Source of the DNA: Warburgia ugandensis
Taxonomy: Eukaryota > Streptophyta > Magnoliopsida > Canellales > Canellaceae
Assembly: GCA_035236585.1 (NCBI GenBank)
Contig: CP141139.1
Span: 49,855,217 to 49,919,216 of the forward strand
Reading direction: 5' to 3'
Length of the DNA: 64,000 bases
Shown here: positions 58,699 to 64,000 of the stretch, piece by piece
Position numbering within the stretch: the stretch's first letter is position 1
How the letters are laid out: each line of letters starts with the position of its first letter
Translations under genes and position numbers: made by a program
The notes under the pieces: generated by a model
Told to the model about the DNA's origin: nothing
The model's database searches: none
The model's input: only the letters and a program-made list of their open reading frames with translations

Positions 58699-60731
58699 TG
58701 GATGCCATAAGACAAGAAGGTCACCCCGTAGCATATTACAGTGAGAAATTTGATGAGATCAGACAAAAGTATTTCACTTATGATAAGGAGTTTTATGCCT
58801 TAGTATGAGCCTTGTGTCATTGGTGCTACTATTTGTTATCACATGAGTTTGTTTTGTACTCCAATCAAGAGGGCCTTCGTTACCGACAATCATAAAAGAA
58901 GCTCAATCATCGACATGGTAGGTGGGTCGAATTCTTACAGGAATACTTCTTTGTCTTAAAGTATAAATCAAGGGTCAATAATAAGGTGGCGGATGCATTA
59001 AGTCGTATAGTTCAATTATTAACCACCTTGGGTATTCAAGTCACAAGTTTTGAGAAGCTCAAAGAGGAGTATGTGTTTTGTCCTGATTTTAGAAACATCT
59101 TTAATAATTTGGGAGAAAGAAAATGCCCTACTTCTAATGATTTTTACTTACAGGACGGGTACTTGTTTCATGCGCATAAGTTGTGTATTCCATGAACATC
59201 AATGAGAGATGTTTTGATTTGGGAAGTCTATGCGAGGGGAGTTTGTCTGATCACTTTGAGCATAACAAAACTATTGAGGAGGTTGAATGTCAATTCTATT
59301 GGGGAGTTTAAAGATAGACGTTGCCAAGTTGGTGGGGCAGTGTTGGACATGCCAATTAGCAGAGCATAAGAAGCAGAACACGGGTCTCTACACACCCCAG
59401 CCTGTCCCTAAGTGTCCTTGGTAGGATGTTAGCAGGGATTTTGTCTTAGGGCTTCCACACATGGCTAAAAAGCATGATTCTATTTTTGTTGCTGTGGATC
59501 TTTTTCCAAGATGGCTCATTTTCTTTCCTATGCCAAAACTTCTGATGTTTCTTAGATTACAAGGCTTTATTTTGATGAGATTGTGAAATTGTATGTTCCG
59601 CCCAAAACTATCGTGTCTGATAGAGATGTGTGTTTCATATTACTTTCGAAAGATGCTTTGGCACATGGTAGACACTCAATTGAAATTCTATATAACTTAC
59701 CACCTTCAAACTAATGATTAGACTGAAGTTGTTAATAGGAGCTTAGACAACTTTCTACGTTGACTTGCTAGTGATTACCATAGGAATTGGGATTTACATC
59801 TCCCTACAGCTCAGTTTATATATAATAGTTCCATGAATAGGTCTATAGGCATGAGCCCTTTGAAGTTGTCCGTGTTTATAAACCTAAGAAGCCTTTAGAT
59901 CTTATTCCTATGGTCATCTCATGCTAGGGTGTCTTGAGTCAGCTGAGTCTTTTGCACGCAGGGTCCAAGATTGCAATGTTGAGATTGCTGAGCAAATTCA
60001 AGATAATAATGCTCAATACAAACTTAGAACTGATGCACATAAATGTCATATTAAATTTAATGTGGGTGACTTTGTCATGATTCGAATTAAGCCATAGCGG
60101 TTTCCTTAGAGCACTGTTCACAAGTAGCAAGCCCGTAGCGTAGGACCTTTCAAAGTATTGCAAATGGTTGGGTCTAATGCTTATGTTAATGATATTTCAC
60201 ATGATTGTGGCATTAGTCCTACTTTTAATATTATGGACTTGATTGCATATAAAGGATAATTCACCACTCCTGCGGACCCATTCTCTTGAGACTATTGATT
60301 CTACTCCATAAACCAACACCTCACCTGATCTTCCATCTGCTATATCTTTGAACCCTATTCCTTAGACATAAAAAGAATATATTGATGCTATTTTAGACCA
60401 GCTGGTTGTTTTTACCAAGGAAGGTGAAGATCAGCAATTCCTAATGTATTGGGCAGGCTCACCGAAGTCTGATTGCACTCGAATTTCTAGAAATACTTGC
60501 AGCAACTAGATCCTAATCTATGGGCATATTACTGCAGCTACCAAACTTCTCCTCGACAAGATTCTCATTTTTCCAATTCACAAAGTACTAACACAAACTG
60601 CAAGCCGTCCATCACACATATGGCATGCAATCCTTAGCTCCAGCCACTACTTTGTGGCTAGACACTTGAGGACCCTATGCCTAAAGTTCACTTGATTGAG
60701 TCAAGGTTTTTTTTTTCCTACCCAGGAGGAT
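58699..60731 (+). pseudogene. Ty3/gypsy pol 3' half (RNase H, integrase), plus orientation
   Basis: Shifting frames give RNase H (DAIRQEGHPVAYYSEKFDEI, QKYFTYDKEFYALV, LKYKSRVNNKVADALSR at 58,700-59,010), then the zinc-binding integrase N-terminus (partial), the core (DSIFVAVD-like, FSKMAHFLSYAKTSD, VSDRDVCF) and the C-terminus (VGDFVMIRIKP, PFKVLQMVGSNAYVNDI, TFNIMDLIAYKG at 60,060-60,260). No chromodomain is seen; the tail ends in a short degenerate stretch before the polypurine tract CAGGAGGA (60,723-60,730). RT and gag are absent and many stops are present. Confidence 0.8.
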
Positions 60732-60940
60732 TGATGTGGACATCTTTGTAATTTCAACTTTTAGTAATTTTATATTTGGTAATGTGTTTTTAGGGCTTTT
60801 AATCTGTTTAAGGTTAAGTTACAATGTATTAAGCAGTTTTTTATGTTATTAAAATATGTTCCTCTCTCTTTCATTTCCCCTACTAAACTTTCTCCTCTCT
60901 TTCTTCTATAAAAGCTATACTTCTATTTAGTTCCGCATCA
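60732..60940 (+). repeat. Gypsy 3' LTR (209 bp)
   Basis: Begins TGATGTGGACATC and ends TTCCGCATCA, so the ends are short inverted repeats (TGATG / CATCA). It contains TATAAAAGC near 60,907. Confidence 0.75.
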
Positions 60941-62289
60941 GGTTTTCCAAAGATGGGCTGATTTGTAAATCAAACATTTAATCCAATGGTGGATAAAGCA
61001 TTTTCTAAATTACCCCTACAACTTGTAAACACCATGAAGTGGGCCATGTATCAAATGGCTATCGAAGAGGCTTTCCTAGGTGAACATGACAATGAAAAAC
61101 TAGTATAAACATAACTACCTAAATTTTAAGAATTAAGTTTATTGCTATTATGTTAACATCTATGTAAAAGGCAATGACTTGTCTAATAGAAACAACCAAT
61201 CAGGAAAAGTGAAAACATCCTCCTTCCGAAAAGTCCAAACAAATATCTAAGAATTCTGGAGAAGTTTTTAACTAATAAACCAGGAAGGGACAACTATCTT
61301 CTCCAAAGAGTTGATAGATATATTCAATTATGCCTCTAAAGGTTTACAACCCTTCCTCAAATGCTATGTAGTATATCAAGCGACAGAGAGCCATTTCTGT
61401 TGTGAGTGTGGCGCCTGATTGGCTTGATACTATTGTGCCCGTTTCAAATTATGTTGTGCTACAAATAGGGGGTCCAAGGGGCAGAGTCCTCCGCACCAAT
61501 CAAGGGCAATTGTGTCTTTTCCAGCATATATATATATATAGACACGCTCAACCTTAGGGTTCTGTAGGGAGGAGAAATCTTCTATATCATGTGACGGTTA
61601 TTTTCTGTCCACGGAGATAGTAAAATTGGTTTGAGCCCATGGACGTCCCGAGATTATTTTCTGTTTCTTGTGTTTTCATGCTTTTTATCTTCATAACAAT
61701 TCCCAAATTCATACCAAAGTGTACAAGCACTATAGTTGTTTAAAATAGACACAGAGATTCAAATCTGAAGCCGTTACAATTCAAAGGAACTAAATATAGC
61801 ATCATCTTTCCTCACATGGAAAATGACTGTTCTCACAACTTATATAACCAAAACCTCCTAGAAACAACCATGAGGCACATGATTCGTCCATAGAAAACAT
61901 GGTTGTGAAAGAAATTTGATTGTACAAAAGAGTGGAGAGGTATTGTAAATTCAAATCAGTACTTTCTAGTATGAAAAATCAGTTTTTCTAGTATCCTTTA
62001 AGTTCTGGTTGTTTGTTGTGAAGTCTGCTTTATTCTGTATCTCAATACCTGCAAATGTGGATAGATCACAATAGAAGCAATAACAAGTGACCTTAAGCAT
62101 TTTCAATACAGCTTACTTTTTATCTCCTTGATCGATCACGAGCAACTTTTGGCATGATATGAAATTTCTTCAGGGCACTTCCTGATTTCACATTAAGAAT
62201 CAACGAGTCATTGCTTCTGTACTGATCTGATCCAATATAATGCTCCAGCCAGTCCTAGAAGATGTGTTACTTAATCCATATTACCATGA
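60941..62289. other. Non-coding stretch, possible LTR or promoter remnant near 61.4-61.7 kb
   Basis: A TA-rich TATATATATATAGACACGC (about 61,527-61,545) followed by ACCTTAGGGTTCTGTAGGG resembles the TATA-to-leader part of a plant retrotransposon LTR or promoter, but no second copy or gene confirms it. The rest is unassigned. Confidence 0.35.
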
Positions 62290-62840
62290 TTTGTGGATAA
62301 ATACTGATGCAGATCAAAGAGAGAGTAAAATGAAATTAGGGTTAAAAAGATATTCTAGGTTTTCCTTCAAATCTAGAGATACTAGGATAGAATCCCTACT
62401 GACACCTTCTTTAGTAAAGCCATGAACTAGATCATTGGCACTTAAAGAAATATGTTAGAAGACTAAATCCAGACACTGACCTAGATCTTGAATTTCATTA
62501 ATAAATCCAGCAAATCTCCAAGGACACAGACCTTCTAAGAGCCCAAGAGATAACCATTAGAGGAAGCTGTCCCCAGCCAGACTTGATTCCTAGACAAGAA
62601 GTCTATTAGATTTCAGAACAACAAAGAGAGCAGAAGCCTCTACTTCATTGGAAAACATAATAGCTAGTCAAGCGATGAATGCATGAAAGATTTCAAACCT
62701 CTATGTCACGCACACTACCTGCCCTTCCAATGTCACCAAACAAAGCACCATTGAAGTTCAGTATGAGACTACCAAACGGAGTAGGCTTCCATTTCATCTT
62801 CACTTTATCCTTTATCAGTTTGTCCAAGAAATTTAAATAT
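62290..62840 (-). pseudogene. L1-type LINE RNase H fragment
   Basis: Minus-strand reading in shifting frames: VKMKWKPTPFGSLILNFNGA then LFGDIGRAG, the usual start of the plant L1 RNase H domain (W-x-P-P...LN-x-DGA). EVEASALFVVLKSNRLL, PWRFAGFINEIQDLGQCLDL and SANDLVHGFTKEGVSRDSI at the end match the acidic middle and the A-D-x-L-A-K-x-G terminus. Both catalytic Asp positions of the first strand are altered (NFNGA). It is separate from, and opposite in strand to, the LINE at 54.5 kb. Confidence 0.75.
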
Positions 62841-64000
62841 CAATCTCTAACTATATCTTGGATAAATATTCATATATACTTTTCTTCTAATAGCCTCAAC
62901 AGCTTTTCACAGCACTCTATCCTATGACTTCAATTATATAATTAGTTGATGGATAAAACAAATTACAAGACATTTCTATGCTTTGACTGCACCATATCTA
63001 ATCCTAAATGCAAGCCGTAGCATGGAAATATCCATTTCTAGTAAAACATGAAATGTTGTCAGCCAAATCCACTCTCTTCACTTACCAAGTTTGCAACCAA
63101 GTTCAGCTACCTGGCCAAGTGATACTTTATAAGCTTGGTTATCAATTTCATTATAATGAGCATCCTGTTCTAATTCTAGAAAAGAACATTGTGCCATTCA
63201 GCCCATTTGGTGCTCTATTTGGGAGGAGTGAGAAATAAGTTAGAAGTTCTATGAGAACAAGTAGTAGACACATTGAGACAAGACTATAGAAAAACTAATG
63301 TAAGAAATAGCCGCATGAATTTTATACACAACGTTATCACTATTATATTAACACATATACGTTCAGGTCTATAGTAACTATGTACTAGTCATAGGTAAAG
63401 AGCTTCTCTTACTTTTAAATATATATTATTATTAAATACCCAGATTTATAGAGACCCGGAGGGAATTCAATTTCCCAAGAAAAATGGTAAACAATGTACA
63501 AAATTTAGGAGCAAACTGGTGAGGAGAACCAGCAAAATCAAAACCCAGAACAACTAAACGAGCACAACTTGTCTGAATATCAGAAATTGATTCAGAGGCA
63601 AACTGAATTGTTCTGGAACAGTTCACATTCTGGAGTCTGGACGCTACTGGAAGGAAATGCTGAGGGGAATTTGTCCACAATGGAACAGAGCTGAATTAAC
63701 AAATAAGACTGGTACTTGGTTGCAAACAACTTGGAATCTCCTCTGAAGTATGCTTGGTTGGAGGTTTGAGTAGCCACTTTCCCCTTTGGCCAGGGATTAG
63801 ATTTAGGAGTGTGAGTGAGCTAGAGAGTGTGTGTGATTTTCTTTGTATTTCTTTGCTTGTAAAAAAATAATAACTTTTTTCGCATCCTTGTATTATATTC
63901 CTTTCAAGTCTTAAGATGACACTGACACTAACAACAAGAGTGCTCCATAGCATTATGCTTTTATAGGTATGGGTGCTCCATCACATCATATTGGTGGACC
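62841..64000. other. Unassigned end of window
   Basis: Overlapping minus-strand frames at 63,432-63,953 share no recognised domain. Nothing else was identified. They may belong to a decayed retrotransposon that continues past the window. Confidence 0.3.

Noticed and set aside
63432..63953. Three overlapping minus-strand frames near the right edge
   Set aside because: They are in different frames, share no domain I know, and the window ends before any context can be judged.

Overview
This is a gene-poor, AT-rich stretch of a plant nuclear chromosome, built almost entirely from transposable elements. Plant lineages are seen directly: CACTA (TNPD-type and Transposase_24/Ulp1-type genes), PIF/Harbinger, a 12 kb hAT, Ty1/copia, chromodomain Ty3/gypsy, L1-type LINEs, an Au SINE and a second short SINE family. 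Many genes have GT-AG introns. A TE-rich angiosperm is the simplest host; the species cannot be named from this sequence. No intact, clearly host-owned gene was found.

Left part (1-11.7 kb): a degraded CACTA element (hairpin array 1.79-2.2 kb, TNPD remnants 2.5-3.2 kb); a copia RNase H tail (4.2-4.9 kb); a terminal-inverted-repeat element (6.23-9.23 kb) carrying a broken copy of an LSD1-like histone demethylase gene plus two SINE insertions; a duplicated GA microsatellite block; and the 5' part of an L1 LINE (10.2-11.7 kb).

Centre (11.7-54.5 kb): one deep nest. A large, apparently non-coding LTR element (LARD-like, LTR about 4.2 kb) appears to split the LINE. Its 5' LTR is interrupted by a chromovirus (12,321-29,399). 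The gag of that chromovirus is interrupted by a 12 kb hAT (13,185-25,227) with an 8-bp target duplication. The hAT carries a nearly complete hAT transposase gene, an antisense Transposase_24-Ulp1 protease gene of CACTA type, and four arrays of short perfect hairpins. The LARD interior holds a second gene-capturing element (about 35.46-39.64 kb, dipeptidyl-peptidase-IV-like fragment) and a PIF/Harbinger two-gene unit (about 39.9-49.03 kb). The Myb/SANT gene of that unit is split by an LTR-only retrotransposon remnant (42,805-48,292) with a perfect CCATA target duplication. The LARD 3' LTR lies at 52,159-54,526.

Right part (54.5-64 kb): the LINE 3' end, an unidentified conserved-looking exon on the minus strand (about 55.27-55.60 kb), a pair of Ty3/gypsy 3' halves arranged as a large inverted repeat (57,165-60,940) with one LTR hit by a 41-bp SINE fragment, and another LINE RNase H remnant (about 62.3-62.84 kb).

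The genes do not form a host pathway. They are transposition machineries, mostly disabled by single stops, deletions and nested insertions, plus captured pieces of host genes. All calls come from reading the sequence and its translations by eye; no database search was run.
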